Source of the DNA: Hydrogenophaga sp. RAC07
GTDB lineage: Bacteria; Pseudomonadota; Gammaproteobacteria; Burkholderiales; Burkholderiaceae_C
Reading direction: 5' to 3'
Assembly: GCF_001713375.1 (NCBI RefSeq)
Contig: NZ_CP016449.1
Span: forward strand, 1,240,001-1,304,000
Length of the DNA: 64,000 nucleotides
The translations under genes and the position numbers were made by a program. Positions 30,132 through 39,600 of the stretch are shown here, one piece after another. Numbering within the stretch: position 1 is the stretch's first letter; each line of letters starts with the position of its first letter. A model generated the notes under the pieces. The model saw nothing but the letters and a program-made list of their open reading frames with translations. It was not told where the DNA came from and did not search any database.

Positions 30132-30832
30132 ACCCCGTGGCCCAGCTTCAAGCCCCGGTTCTCGAACTTGGTGAGGGGGCGGTACGCGGGCTGAGGAACG
30201 TAGCCGGTGCCGCCGGGCTCGGCCGTGTTCTGCAGCAGCGGTTCGGCGCTCAGCACTTCCAGCATCTGCTGGGCGTACGGCTCCCAGTCGGTGGCCAGGT
30301 GCAGGTAGCCGCCGGGCTTGAGGTGGCGCGCCAGGCGGTTCACGAACGCTGGCTGGATCAGGCGGCGCTTGTGGTGGCGGCTTTTGTGCCAGGGATCGGG
30401 AAAAAAGATGTGCACGCCGTCCAGGCTGGATTCGCCGAGCATGTGGTCCAGAACCTCCACCGCGTCGTGGCGCAGGATGCGGATGTTCTCCAGACCTTGT
30501 TCACCCACCAGTTTGAGCAGCGCACCGACGCCGGGCTCGTGGACTTCGCAGCACAGGAAGTTGTCGCCAGGTCGCACGCCGGCAATGTGGGCGGTGGCGC
30601 CGCCCATGCCGAAGCCGATTTCCAGGATCAACGGTGCGGCGCGACCAAAGGCCGCGGTGGCGTCAAAAGCGCCGGGCACGTAGTTCAACAGGAAGCGTGG
30701 ACCGTGCTGCTCGTAGGCCCGTGCCTGCCCGGGTCCCATGCGGCCAGCGCGCAACACATAGCTCTTCACCTCGCGCAGGTAGGGCGCGTCGCTGGCAGGG
30801 GGGCGTGGGTGCGCGTGGCGGGGATCGGTCAT
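30104..30832 (-). CDS. trmB: tRNA (guanine-N7-)-methyltransferase
   Basis: SAM-dependent methyltransferase of 242 aa that makes m7G46 in tRNA. The SAM-binding motif is [16 protein letters not shown]; the TrmB signature [19 protein letters not shown] and the C-terminal [19 protein letters not shown] are complete. ATG 30832 gives the usual short N-terminal extension. It lies 31 nt after gluQRS, and its end overlaps the pseudouridine synthase gene, so three RNA-modification genes lie in a row. Confidence 0.97.
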   Translation of the reverse strand: MTDPRHAHPRPPASDAPYLREVKSYVLRAGRMGPGQARAYEQHGPRFLLNYVPGAFDATAAFGRAAPLILEIGFGMGGATAHIAGVRPGDNFLCCEVHEPGVGALLKLVGEQGLENIRILRHDAVEVLDHMLGESSLDGVHIFFPDPWHKSRHHKRRLIQPAFVNRLARHLKPGGYLHLATDWEPYAQQMLEVLSAEPLLQNTAEPGGTGYVPQPAYRPLTKFENRGLKLGHGVWDLVFRRV

Positions 30833-30863
30833 GGGGCGGGTTCGGTCGACAAAGGCGTAAATT

Positions 30864-31736
30864 CTAGGCCGGCCACACTTCGGCCCAAGCGGTGAGGGCC
30901 TGCGACACGCTGCCGGTCTGCGGCGGTAGTCCCAGGGCGTGTGCCGCAGCGTTCAGTGCGATCAGCGGATCGCCCAGGTCCAGCGGCTCGGCGCCGTTTT
31001 GCTTGCTGAGTTTTTCGCCGTTGGCTCCCAGCACCAGCGGGGTGTGCAGGTAGGCCGGCGTGGTCAGACCGAGCGCTTGTTGCAGCAGGAGCTGGCGCGC
31101 CGTGTTGTCGGTCAGGTCTTCGCCGCGGACCACGTGGGTGATGCCTTGCGCAGCGTCGTCCACCACCACGGCGAGCTGGTAGGCCCAGAGTCCATCGGCG
31201 CGTTGGAGGATGAAGTCGCCGACTTCGGTGGCCACGTTCTGGGTTTGTGGTCCCAGGCGGCGGTCGGTCCAGTTCACGTCAACGGGTGCCGGAATCTGGA
31301 AGCGCCAGGCGCGCGCGGGTTTGCCATGCAGGCCGCCGTTCTCCGGTCGGCAGGTGCCGGGATAAACGGCGATGTGGTGGCGTTCGCGGCTCACACCTTG
31401 GGCTTGCAGGGCGGCTTCAACGTCTTTGCGCGAGCAGCCGCAGGGGTAGGCGTGGCCTTGGTCGATGAGCCGGTCCAGCGCCTGCTGGTACCGATCGCCG
31501 CGCTGCGACTGCCAGAGCACAGGCTCGTCACTCACGAGGCCGCAGGTGGCGAGTTGCTGCAGGATGAGTCGATCGGCGCCGGGCACGCAGCGCGGCGTGT
31601 CCACGTCTTCGATGCGCACCAGCCAGGCGCCGCCGTGGGCACGTGCGTCCAACCAGCTGGCCAGTGCGGCCACGAGCGAGCCCGCGTGCAGCGGGCCAGT
31701 GGGGGAGGGGGCAAACCTGCCCCGGTAGGTGGCCAT
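30864..31736 (-). CDS. gluQRS: Glutamyl-Q tRNA(Asp) synthetase
   Basis: Truncated GluRS paralogue of 290 aa that attaches glutamate to queuosine in the anticodon of tRNA-Asp. It has [15 protein letters not shown] at the N-terminus, zinc-site residues in [10 protein letters not shown] and [20 protein letters not shown] and the KMSKS-equivalent KLSKQ. It lacks the anticodon-binding domain, as expected. It is first in the unit gluQRS-trmB-pseudouridine synthase. Confidence 0.95.
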   Translation of the reverse strand: MATYRGRFAPSPTGPLHAGSLVAALASWLDARAHGGAWLVRIEDVDTPRCVPGADRLILQQLATCGLVSDEPVLWQSQRGDRYQQALDRLIDQGHAYPCGCSRKDVEAALQAQGVSRERHHIAVYPGTCRPENGGLHGKPARAWRFQIPAPVDVNWTDRRLGPQTQNVATEVGDFILQRADGLWAYQLAVVVDDAAQGITHVVRGEDLTDNTARQLLLQQALGLTTPAYLHTPLVLGANGEKLSKQNGAEPLDLGDPLIALNAAAHALGLPPQTGSVSQALTAWAEVWPA

Positions 31737-31750
31737 CTGGGCGGGGCTTC

Positions 31751-31776
31751 GATCCTTCGACAGGCTCAGGATGAGC
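31751..31776. repeat. REP-like CTTCGACAGGCTCAGGAT element
   Basis: The segment GATCCTTCGACAGGCTCAGG (31751-31770), running into ATGAGC, is a variant of the short dispersed CTTCGACAAGCTCAGG-type repeat found in intergenic spaces of many proteobacteria. It is the only copy recognised in this window. It lies between gluQRS and the FAD oxidoreductase gene. Confidence 0.5.
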
Positions 31777-31796
31777 AGACGCAGGATGGCAGGACT

Positions 31797-32897
31797 TCAG
31801 GCGAGCTCGAGCGCCATTTCGAGGCCGGAGACAAACGCGTCTTCAACCCGGTGGCCCAGGCACCAGTCGCCACAGGCGCCGATGCCCAGCGCCTTGTCGA
31901 ACAGGTGGCTCTTGCCCAGCGGGGTTTGCGTTTGCGCAAAGCGCCAGCGGTGCGCCACGGCGAAGGTGGGTGTGGCGCGGATGCCGGTGATCTCGGCAAA
32001 GCCCTTGAGCAGCTTGGCCTTGACGCGCTCGGCGTCGTCTTCCAGGTGTTTGGTCGACCAGGCCGGGCTGGCCTGGATGGTCCAGCGCTCGATCGGGTCG
32101 CGCCCGGGCTTGCTCGACTCGCGCGCCAGCCAGCTGATGCGGTGGTGCGTGCTGCGCGCGGCGTTCCACTGCGGACCCAGGTGGGGCAGGCCGGGCTGCA
32201 TGGCCTGGGGGTACGCCACCATCAGCGTCCAGCAGGGCGCCACGTGCACGGGCGCCAGCGCCTGGCGCAGTTCGGGTGCCAGGCCCGAGGCGCGCAGCAG
32301 GTCGTGCACCTGTGGGTGCGGCATGGCCAGCACCACGCGGTCAAAACCACCCACGACTTGTTGGCCACCGGCGCTGTCTTCGGTGCGCAACTGCCACTGG
32401 TCAGGGTGCAGGGCGTCGCGCTCGATCTGGGTCACGCGGGTGTCGAGCAGGGTGTTGGACGCCAGGGGTTGGCCCCACAAACCCACCAGCGCGTTCATGC
32501 CGGGCGAGGCCACGAAATGCGGTTCGGTGGGAGGTGGTGCGCTGGCCAGCACGTGGCCGAATTCGTCGAGCACGCGCACGGTGCTGGCGCTCCAGGGGCG
32601 CACGACCGACGTGGCATTGCTGCGCAGTGCGGTTTCGAAGCGCTTGTCGCGCACGGTGAAATACTGCGAGCCATGGTCGAAGCCGCCGAACTCGGTGCGC
32701 CGGGTCGACATGCGACCACCGAGGCCGCGGCTCTTCTCGAACAGCGTGACGCGGTGACCGGCCTGCACCAGCGTGCGTGCACACACCACACCCGCCATGC
32801 CGGCGCCCACCACGGCGATGTGCAGACCCGCCGGCTTTGTGGTCCTGGATTTGGAGGAGACGGCTTTGGAGGCGCGGGTCTTGGGAGATGTGGTCAT
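31797..32897 (-). CDS. FAD-dependent NAD(P)-binding oxidoreductase (renalase-like amine-oxidase fold)
   Basis: Flavoprotein of 366 aa. A basic Lys/Thr/Ser-rich N-terminal stretch (residues 1-24) precedes the FAD motif HIAVVGAGMAGVVCARTL, then LFEKSRGLGGRMSTRR and FDHGSQYFTVRD, and the C-terminal IGACGDWCLGHRVEDAFVSG. These mark the renalase-like group of the monoamine-oxidase fold, whose substrate in bacteria is mostly unknown. The start is ATG 32897; a longer open frame upstream reads through non-coding sequence and the LysR gene's opposite phase, so it is not used. Confidence 0.88.
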   Translation of the reverse strand: MTTSPKTRASKAVSSKSRTTKPAGLHIAVVGAGMAGVVCARTLVQAGHRVTLFEKSRGLGGRMSTRRTEFGGFDHGSQYFTVRDKRFETALRSNATSVVRPWSASTVRVLDEFGHVLASAPPPTEPHFVASPGMNALVGLWGQPLASNTLLDTRVTQIERDALHPDQWQLRTEDSAGGQQVVGGFDRVVLAMPHPQVHDLLRASGLAPELRQALAPVHVAPCWTLMVAYPQAMQPGLPHLGPQWNAARSTHHRISWLARESSKPGRDPIERWTIQASPAWSTKHLEDDAERVKAKLLKGFAEITGIRATPTFAVAHRWRFAQTQTPLGKSHLFDKALGIGACGDWCLGHRVEDAFVSGLEMALELA

Positions 32898-32992
32898 GTC
32901 TCGGGGCGCTTTCTTGGTGACGCTTGATCGGGTGGGGTGGGGAGTGCTGTTGACTGTAGCAGCCTGCCTGCCGAATGCGGGCAGCGGCTGGC

Positions 32993-33940
32993 TCATGTCT
33001 GGTGATGGTTGCTCAGCAGCGCCGCGCGTGTCTGCGGGCTTTGCAGGCGATCGAGCCACCAGCGCAGCGCACGACCCGTGTCGCCCGCAGTGCGGGGCAG
33101 GCGCCAGGCATAGGCCACGCGCAATGTGCGGTCGGGCCGCTGCACCTGTTTCACCACCAGCCGGCCGGCCGCGATGAAAGGCTGGGCCAGCGGCAGCGGC
33201 AGGAAACCGCTGCCCAGACCGCGCAGCTGTGCCTCGAGCTTGTGCTGCATGGTGGGCACGGTGAGCACGTCCTGCCCGGGCAGCAGGTTGTGGGTGACGC
33301 CGCGCCCGCGCTGCGCGCTGTCGGCCACGGCCACGGCGCGGTGTTCGCGCAGTTCTTCGTCGCACAGGCTGTGGCTCACCGACGCCAATGCGTGGTGCGG
33401 CGCCACCGCGTACACGAAGGTGATCGGGCCCAGTGGTGCCGCCTGGATCTCGGGCAACGAGAGGTCGCTGGGCACGCCCAGAGCCAGATCGGCCTGGCCC
33501 ATTTGCAGAGCCTCCACCGTGCCCGACAGCGTCTCGGCGCGCAGCTTCAGTCGCGTGGGTGCACCTTCGGCGTAAAAGGCCTCGCAAAGCTCGAACAGCG
33601 TGGCGCGCGCGATGATCGCGTCGGCCGCGATGGTGAGCTGCGGCTCCCAACCCGTGGCCACGCGTTTGACGCGCTGCGCCACCGCGTCGAGCTCGTTGAG
33701 CAGGTACTGGCCCGAGCGCAGCAGCTCGGCGCCGGCGGGCGTGAGCACGGCGCGGCGCGCGCTGCGGTCGAACAGCAGCACGTCCAGCGCGTCTTCCACC
33801 TGGCGGATGCGGTAGGTGAGCGCGCTGGGAACCATGCCGACTTCGCGCGCTGCGGCGGCCATGCTGCCCAGCCGCGCCACCGCCTCCAGCAGGCCCAGGT
33901 TTTCAGGGGACAAGGCGGCGCGCGGGGTGGAATTGGCCAT
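32993..33940 (-). CDS. LysR family transcriptional regulator
   Basis: Regulator of 315 aa with an N-terminal winged helix (LGLLEAVARLGSMAAAAREV, SALTYRIRQVEDALDVLLFD) and a LysR substrate-binding domain. It is divergent from the pirin gene, and the intergenic region holds a perfect palindrome fitting the LysR T-N11-A pattern. It probably controls the pirin-DoxX-flavodoxin group in response to redox or aromatic compounds, as for similar clusters; the inducer is unknown. Confidence 0.94.
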   Translation of the reverse strand: MANSTPRAALSPENLGLLEAVARLGSMAAAAREVGMVPSALTYRIRQVEDALDVLLFDRSARRAVLTPAGAELLRSGQYLLNELDAVAQRVKRVATGWEPQLTIAADAIIARATLFELCEAFYAEGAPTRLKLRAETLSGTVEALQMGQADLALGVPSDLSLPEIQAAPLGPITFVYAVAPHHALASVSHSLCDEELREHRAVAVADSAQRGRGVTHNLLPGQDVLTVPTMQHKLEAQLRGLGSGFLPLPLAQPFIAAGRLVVKQVQRPDRTLRVAYAWRLPRTAGDTGRALRWWLDRLQSPQTRAALLSNHHQT

Positions 33941-33960
33941 GCTGGTGTGGGATTCGACTG

Positions 33961-33975
33961 TTCAAACGGTTTGAA
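33961..33975. promoter_or_regulatory. Palindrome, candidate LysR binding site
   Basis: TTCAAACGGTTTGAA is a perfect 7-1-7 inverted repeat containing T-N11-A (T33962, A33974), the core LysR recognition pattern. It lies 21 bp before the lysR start and about 117 bp before the pirin start, a usual place for the autoregulatory and activation site. Confidence 0.6.
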
Positions 33976-34091
33976 TGATGCCATCAAATCCGTGCAGTCT
34001 CAAAGGCCGTTCGCCCACCCACAATCCACCCCATGCCAACGAAATCCACCCGGTCTCAGTGGCGCCACTCCCAGACGGAAAGGAACTCACC

Positions 34092-34793
34092 ATGCTCCAG
34101 ATTCGACGCTCCGACGCCCGCGGTTTTGCCGACCACGGCTGGCTCAAGAGCTTTCATTCGTTCTCGTTCGCCGACTACTTCGACCCGGCCTGGATGGGCT
34201 GGGGCAACCTGCGCGTGATCAACGAAGACCGCATCGCCCCGGGCACCGGCTTCGGCACGCACGGCCACCGCGACATGGAAATCATCAGCTACGTGCTGCA
34301 GGGCAACCTGGCGCACAAGGACAGCATGGGCAACGTCAAGGGCATCCCGCCGGGCGACGTGCAGCGCATGAGCGCAGGCAGCGGCGTGCGCCACAGCGAG
34401 TTCAACCACGCACCCAACAGCACCACCCACTTTCTGCAGATCTGGATCGAGCCCAACGTGACGGGCATCGAGCCGGGCTACGAGCAGAAGAGCTTTGGCG
34501 ACGACCAGAAACGCGGCAAGTTGCGACTGGTGGCGTCCAACGGCGGCACGCAAGGTTCGGTGCACATCAACGCCGATGCGGCGATGTACGCCGGTTTGTT
34601 TGACGGTGCCGAGTCGGCCGAGCTGGCGCTGAACCCGGCGCGCAAGACCTATGTGCACCTGGTGCGCGGCTCGCTCGATGTGAATGGCGAAACGCTCAAG
34701 GGCGGTGACGCCGCGGTGCTGGCGGCCGAAAGCCAGCTTCAACTGGCCAACGGCAAGGACGCCGAAGTGCTGGTGTTCGATCTGGCCGCCTGA
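34092..34793 (+). CDS. Pirin family protein (bicupin)
   Basis: Bicupin of 233 aa. The pirin signature is complete: WLKSFHSFSFADYFDP, TGFGTHGHRDMEIISYVLQG with metal-ligand histidines, and MSAGSGVRHSEFNH. Bacterial members such as YhhW can act as quercetin 2,3-dioxygenases or redox sensors. ATG 34092 follows AAGGA. It is first of three genes in line (pirin, DoxX, flavodoxin-like) facing a LysR gene, which suggests a quinone/electrophile stress response. Confidence 0.95.
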   Translation: MLQIRRSDARGFADHGWLKSFHSFSFADYFDPAWMGWGNLRVINEDRIAPGTGFGTHGHRDMEIISYVLQGNLAHKDSMGNVKGIPPGDVQRMSAGSGVRHSEFNHAPNSTTHFLQIWIEPNVTGIEPGYEQKSFGDDQKRGKLRLVASNGGTQGSVHINADAAMYAGLFDGAESAELALNPARKTYVHLVRGSLDVNGETLKGGDAAVLAAESQLQLANGKDAEVLVFDLAA

Positions 34794-34830
34794 TTTTTTC
34801 AACCCTGTTTTTTGACCCCAAGGACTTTTC

Positions 34831-35238
34831 ATGAACGCACTTCAAAACCCCTTCGCCCTGCTGGCCCGCCTGTTGCTCGCAGCCCTCTTTCTGCCCGCGG
34901 GCATCAGCAAGATCGGCGGTTTCGCTGGTACGGCCGGCTACATCGGCTCAGTGGGCCTGCCCATGCCCGAGCTGGGCGCTGCCATCGCCATCGCGGTCGA
35001 GGTGCTCGGCGGCATCGCGCTGATCATTGGTTTCGGTACCCGTTGGGCGGCGCTGGCGCTGGCGCTGTTCACGCTGGTGGCTTCGTTCTTCTTCCACGCC
35101 TACTGGGCCCTGCCCGCCGAGCAGCAAATGATGCAGCAGCTGATGTTCATGAAGAACATCGGTGTGGTCGGTGGTCTGCTGGCATTGGCCGCATTCGGCG
35201 CCGGTGCATTCAGCCTGGACGCCCGCCGCAAGGCCTGA
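34831..35238 (+). CDS. DoxX family membrane protein
   Basis: Integral membrane protein of 135 aa with four hydrophobic helices. RLLLAALFLPAGISKIGGF and AIAIAVEVLGGIALIIGFGTRW are typical DoxX stretches. The family is associated with quinone or thiol redox stress, but biochemical activity is uncertain. It has AAGGA upstream and lies 37 nt after pirin, with the flavodoxin-like gene 72 nt downstream. Confidence 0.93.
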   Translation: MNALQNPFALLARLLLAALFLPAGISKIGGFAGTAGYIGSVGLPMPELGAAIAIAVEVLGGIALIIGFGTRWAALALALFTLVASFFFHAYWALPAEQQMMQQLMFMKNIGVVGGLLALAAFGAGAFSLDARRKA

Positions 35239-35310
35239 AACGCACAGAATCCCGCCATTCCTTCAACCCGCGCCCGACTTGCAGACGGCGCTCCATCTGA
35301 AAGCTATCCC

Positions 35311-35865
35311 ATGACCCAAGTTGTTGTTGTGTACCACTCCGGCTACGGCCACACCCAGCGCATGGCGCAATCGGTGGCCGAGGGCGCTGGTGCCGAGCTG
35401 CTCGCCATCGATGCCGAAGGCAACCTGCCCGAAGGCGGCTGGGAAGCCCTGGCCGCGGCCGACGCGATCATCATGGGCTCACCGACCTACATGGGTACCG
35501 TGAGTTGGCAGTTCAAGAAATTTGCCGATGCCTCCAGCAAGCCCTGGTTCAGCCAGCAGTGGAAAGACAAGATCTTTGCGGGCTTCACCAACAGCGCCAC
35601 CATGAACGGCGACAAGCTGTCTACGTTGCACTACCTGTTCACCCTGGCCATGCAGCACAGCGGCATCTGGGTCGGCACCGGCCTGATGCCTGCCAACAGC
35701 AAGGCCGCGCAGCGCAACGACGTGAACTACGTGGGCTCCTTCAGCGGCGCCATGGCACAGAGCCCGTCGGATGCGGGCGCGAACGAAATGCTGCCGGGTG
35801 ACCTGGAGACGGCTCGTTTGTTCGGTGAGCGCGTGGCTGCGACGGCAGCCAAATTCAAGGCCTGA
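35311..35865 (+). CDS. WrbA-like flavodoxin / NAD(P)H:quinone oxidoreductase family protein
   Basis: Flavodoxin-fold protein of 184 aa. The FMN phosphate loop is VYHSGYGHTQRMAQ (residues 7-20), followed by GSPTYMGTVSWQFKKF, which resembles the WrbA loop. Two-electron quinone reduction is the likely activity, consistent with pirin and DoxX as neighbours. ATG 35311 has only a weak Shine-Dalgarno sequence. Confidence 0.9.
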   Translation: MTQVVVVYHSGYGHTQRMAQSVAEGAGAELLAIDAEGNLPEGGWEALAAADAIIMGSPTYMGTVSWQFKKFADASSKPWFSQQWKDKIFAGFTNSATMNGDKLSTLHYLFTLAMQHSGIWVGTGLMPANSKAAQRNDVNYVGSFSGAMAQSPSDAGANEMLPGDLETARLFGERVAATAAKFKA

Positions 35866-35904
35866 TGGCCTGATCCAGGGCTCCTGCGGCGTAACATCCG
35901 CTGC

Positions 35905-36618
35905 ATGAAATTCCTGAGCATCATCCCTTGGGCAGACTGGCTGGCGCTGGTCTGCTTTTTTGTCTTGTGGTCCGGCTACGCATGGTTCGCACGTGTGTGG
36001 GGGCGCAAGGTCGGCTCGCTCATTCAGACGACCAACCGCTACCGTGGCTACTGGATGACGCAGGCCACAGCACGCGACCCGCGCGTGATCGACGGCGTGA
36101 TCACGCAAACGCTGTCCACCACGCCGGCGTTTTTCTCGTCCACCTCCATCCTCGTCATCGGTGGTCTGTTTGCGCTGCTGGGCACCACCGACAAGGCCAC
36201 CGAGCTGATGAGCGAGATCCCGTTCGCGCAAACGACCACGCTCATCGTCTTCGAGTTCAAGATCCTGGTGATGGTGGCGATCTTCGTGTACGCCTTCTTC
36301 CGCTTTTCCTGGTGCATGCGGCAGTACACCTTTGTGGCGCTGGTGATCGGCGCCATGCCCTCGCCCGACGACTTCGACTCCGGCAAGTTCGACCGCGAGC
36401 ACTACGCCCGGCGCGCCGCCGCCATGGTGGGCGCTGCGGCGGAGACCTTCAACGACGGTCTGCGGGCTTACTACTTTTCGTTCGCAGCGTTGGCGTGGTT
36501 CGTGTCCCCGCTGTCGATGGTGTTGGCCACCTTGGCGGTGGTCGCCATTCTGTACATGCGCGAATTCCGCTCCGAGGTGTTGCACATCCTGAAAGAAGAT
36601 GTGACACCGCTGCCTTGA
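35905..36618 (+). CDS. DUF599 domain membrane protein
   Basis: Membrane protein of 237 aa with about four hydrophobic helices. It has DWLALVCFFVLWSGYAWFA at the N-terminus, FFSSTSILVIGGLFALLG, and FRFSWCMRQYTFVALVIGAMP, which mark DUF599. There is no known function. It lies 39 nt after the flavodoxin-like gene and 37 nt before dnaE on the same strand. Confidence 0.9.
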   Translation: MKFLSIIPWADWLALVCFFVLWSGYAWFARVWGRKVGSLIQTTNRYRGYWMTQATARDPRVIDGVITQTLSTTPAFFSSTSILVIGGLFALLGTTDKATELMSEIPFAQTTTLIVFEFKILVMVAIFVYAFFRFSWCMRQYTFVALVIGAMPSPDDFDSGKFDREHYARRAAAMVGAAAETFNDGLRAYYFSFAALAWFVSPLSMVLATLAVVAILYMREFRSEVLHILKEDVTPLP

Positions 36619-36655
36619 GGCCGTGGTGGCGGGTGCCGGCTCCTAAAATGGAGCG

Positions 36656-39600
36656 ATGTTTCTACACCTGCGCCTGCACACCGAATTCTCCGTCGTCGAC
36701 GGCACCAACCGCATCGATGAAGTCGTGGCCGCCGCGGCCGCCGACCGCCAACCCGCCCTGGCCATCACCGACCTGAGCAACCTGTTCGGTGCGGTCAAGT
36801 TCTACAAGGCCGCGCGCGGTGTGGGCGTCAAGCCCATCATCGGCGCCGAGGTGATGTTGCAGGGCTTCACCGAAGAAACGCCCGGCGCCATGCCCGGCAG
36901 CCACCAGCCCGCCGCGCCTCGGGTTCTGCTGTTGGTGCAGGACCACCAGGGTTACCTGAACCTGAGCGAGCTGCTGGCCCGCGCCTGGACGCGCAACGAA
37001 GGTCGGGGCCAGGCGCTGGTGCACCGCGACTGGCTGCAGGAATGCAATGCCGGTTTGATCATGCTCTCGGGTGCGCAGGCCGGCCCGGTGGGGCAAGCGC
37101 TGATGCAGGGCGACACGCAACGCGCGACCGACATGGCGCTGCAACTCTCCACCATGTTCACCCACCGCTTCTACATCGAGCTGCAGCGCGCCGGGCGTGC
37201 CGACGACGAGCGCCACGTGACGCAAGCCGTGCAACTGGCGGCGCGTTTGCACCTGCCGGTGGTGGCCACGCACCCGGTGCAGTTTCTGGAGCCCGACGGC
37301 TACGAGGCGCACGAAGCGCGCGTGTGTATTTCCGAAGGAGAGATCCTCGGCAACAACCGGCGTGTGCGCCGCTTCACCCGCGAGCAGTACTTCAAGAGCG
37401 CCGAGCAGATGCAGGCGCTGTTTGCGGACGTGCCTTCTGCCTTGGCCAACACGCTGGAGATTGCCAAGCGCTGCAACCTCACGCTGGTGCTGGGCAAGCC
37501 GCAGTTGCCCAACTTCCCCACGCCGCTGATCGATGGCGTGCCCATGCCGATGGCGGACTTCTTTCGCCAGTCGTCGTTTGAGGGGCTCGAAGAGCGCCTG
37601 GCCCACCTGTACCCCGACCCGGCCAAGCGCGACGCCGAGCGTCCGCGTTACGTGGAGCGTCTGGAGTTCGAGATCAACACGATTTTGAACATGGGGTTCC
37701 CGGGCTACTTTCTGATCGTGGGCGACTTCATCAACTGGGCCAAGAACAACGGCTGCCCGGTCGGCCCGGGCCGGGGCTCGGGCGCCGGCTCGCTGGTGGC
37801 CTACGCGCTCAAGATCACCGACCTGGACCCGCTGCAATACAAGCTGCTGTTCGAGCGCTTCTTGAACCCGGAGCGGGTGTCCATGCCCGACTTCGACATC
37901 GACTTCTGCCAGACCAACCGCGACCGCGTGATCGACTACGTCAAGGACAAGTACGGCAAGGACGCGGTGAGCCAGATCGCCACCTTCGGCACGCTGGCCG
38001 CGCGCGCGGCCATCCGCGACGTGGGTCGTGTGCTCGATTTCTCCTATGGTTTTTGCGATGGCATTTCCAAGCTGATTCCGAACAAGCCGGGCATGTCGGT
38101 CACGCTGCAGTACCCGCCCAACCCGAAAAAAGAAGGCGACAAGAACAACTACGCGATCGAGATGGAGCCGGTGCTGGCCGAGCGCATCGCGAAGGAAGAC
38201 GATGTCAAGACGCTGATCGAGCTGGCGCAGAAGCTCGAAGGCATGACGCGCAACATCGGCATGCACGCCGGGGGTGTGCTGATCGCGCCGGGCAAGCTCA
38301 CCGACTTCTGCCCGCTGTACGCACAGCCCGGCAGCGACTCGGCGGTGAGCCAGTACGACAAGGACGACGTGGAGGCCATCGGTCTCGTGAAGTTCGACTT
38401 TCTGGGTCTGGCGACGCTGACCATCCTGGAGATTGCGCGCGAGCTGATCATGAAGCGCCACCCGGGCCAGGAGGGCTTCCGTTTTGAAGACATCCCGCTG
38501 ACCGACGCCAAGGTCTACGCGCTGTTCTCGCGCGGCCAGACCGAGGCCGTGTTCCAGTTTGAAAGCCGCGGCATGCAGGGCATGCTCAAAGACGCCAAGC
38601 CGAGCCGGCTGGAAGACCTGATCGCGCTCAACGCGCTGTACCGGCCAGGCCCCATGGACCTGATCCCCAGCTTCGTGAACCGCAAGCACGGCAAGGAAGT
38701 GATCGAGTACCCGCACCCGCTGGTGGCCGAGATGCTGTCCGAGACCTACGGGATCATGGTCTACCAGGAGCAGGTGATGCAGACCGCGCAGATCCTGGGC
38801 GGGTACTCGCTGGGCGGCGCCGACATGCTGCGCCGGGCCATGGGCAAGAAGAAGGCCGAGGAGATGGCGGAGCACCGCGAGATCTTCCGCGCCGGTGCCG
38901 CGAAGAACGACATCTCTCAGCAGAAGGCCGACGAGATCTTCGACCTGATGGAGAAGTTTGCGGGCTACGGTTTCAACAAGTCGCACGCCGCCGCCTACTC
39001 GCTGCTGGCCTACCACACCGGTTGGCTCAAGGTGCACTACACGGCCGAGTTCTTCTGCGCCAACATGACCGTGGAGATGGACGACACCGACAAGCTCAAG
39101 GTGTTGCACGAAGACGCGCTCAAGATGGGCATGAGCTTCGAGGCGCCCGATGTGAACCGCGGTTTCCACCGTTTCGAGCCCGTGACCAACAAGGTCATCC
39201 GCTATGGTCTGGGGGCCATCAAAGGCACGGGCCAGGGAGCGATTGAAGCCATCGTGGCCGCGCGCGAAGGCCGCGGCGAAGGCCCTCGGGGCCACGAGAC
39301 AGGACCGTTCAAGAGCTTGTTCGATTTCTGCGTGCGGGTGGACCGCACGCGCCTGAACAAGCGCACGGTGGAAGCGCTGATCAAGGCCGGTGGTTTTGAT
39401 TCACTGCACCTCAACCGAGCGGAGCTGCTGGCCTCGGTGGACCGTGCGTTCACCTTCGCCGCCGCGTCGGCTGCGAACGCCGCTCAGGCCGACATCTTCG
39501 GCGACAGCGACCACGGCTCCAGCACGCAGGACCCCGATCTGGTGGCTACCACGCCCTGGGGCGTGAAAGAGCGCCTGACCATGGAGAAGACCGCGATCGG

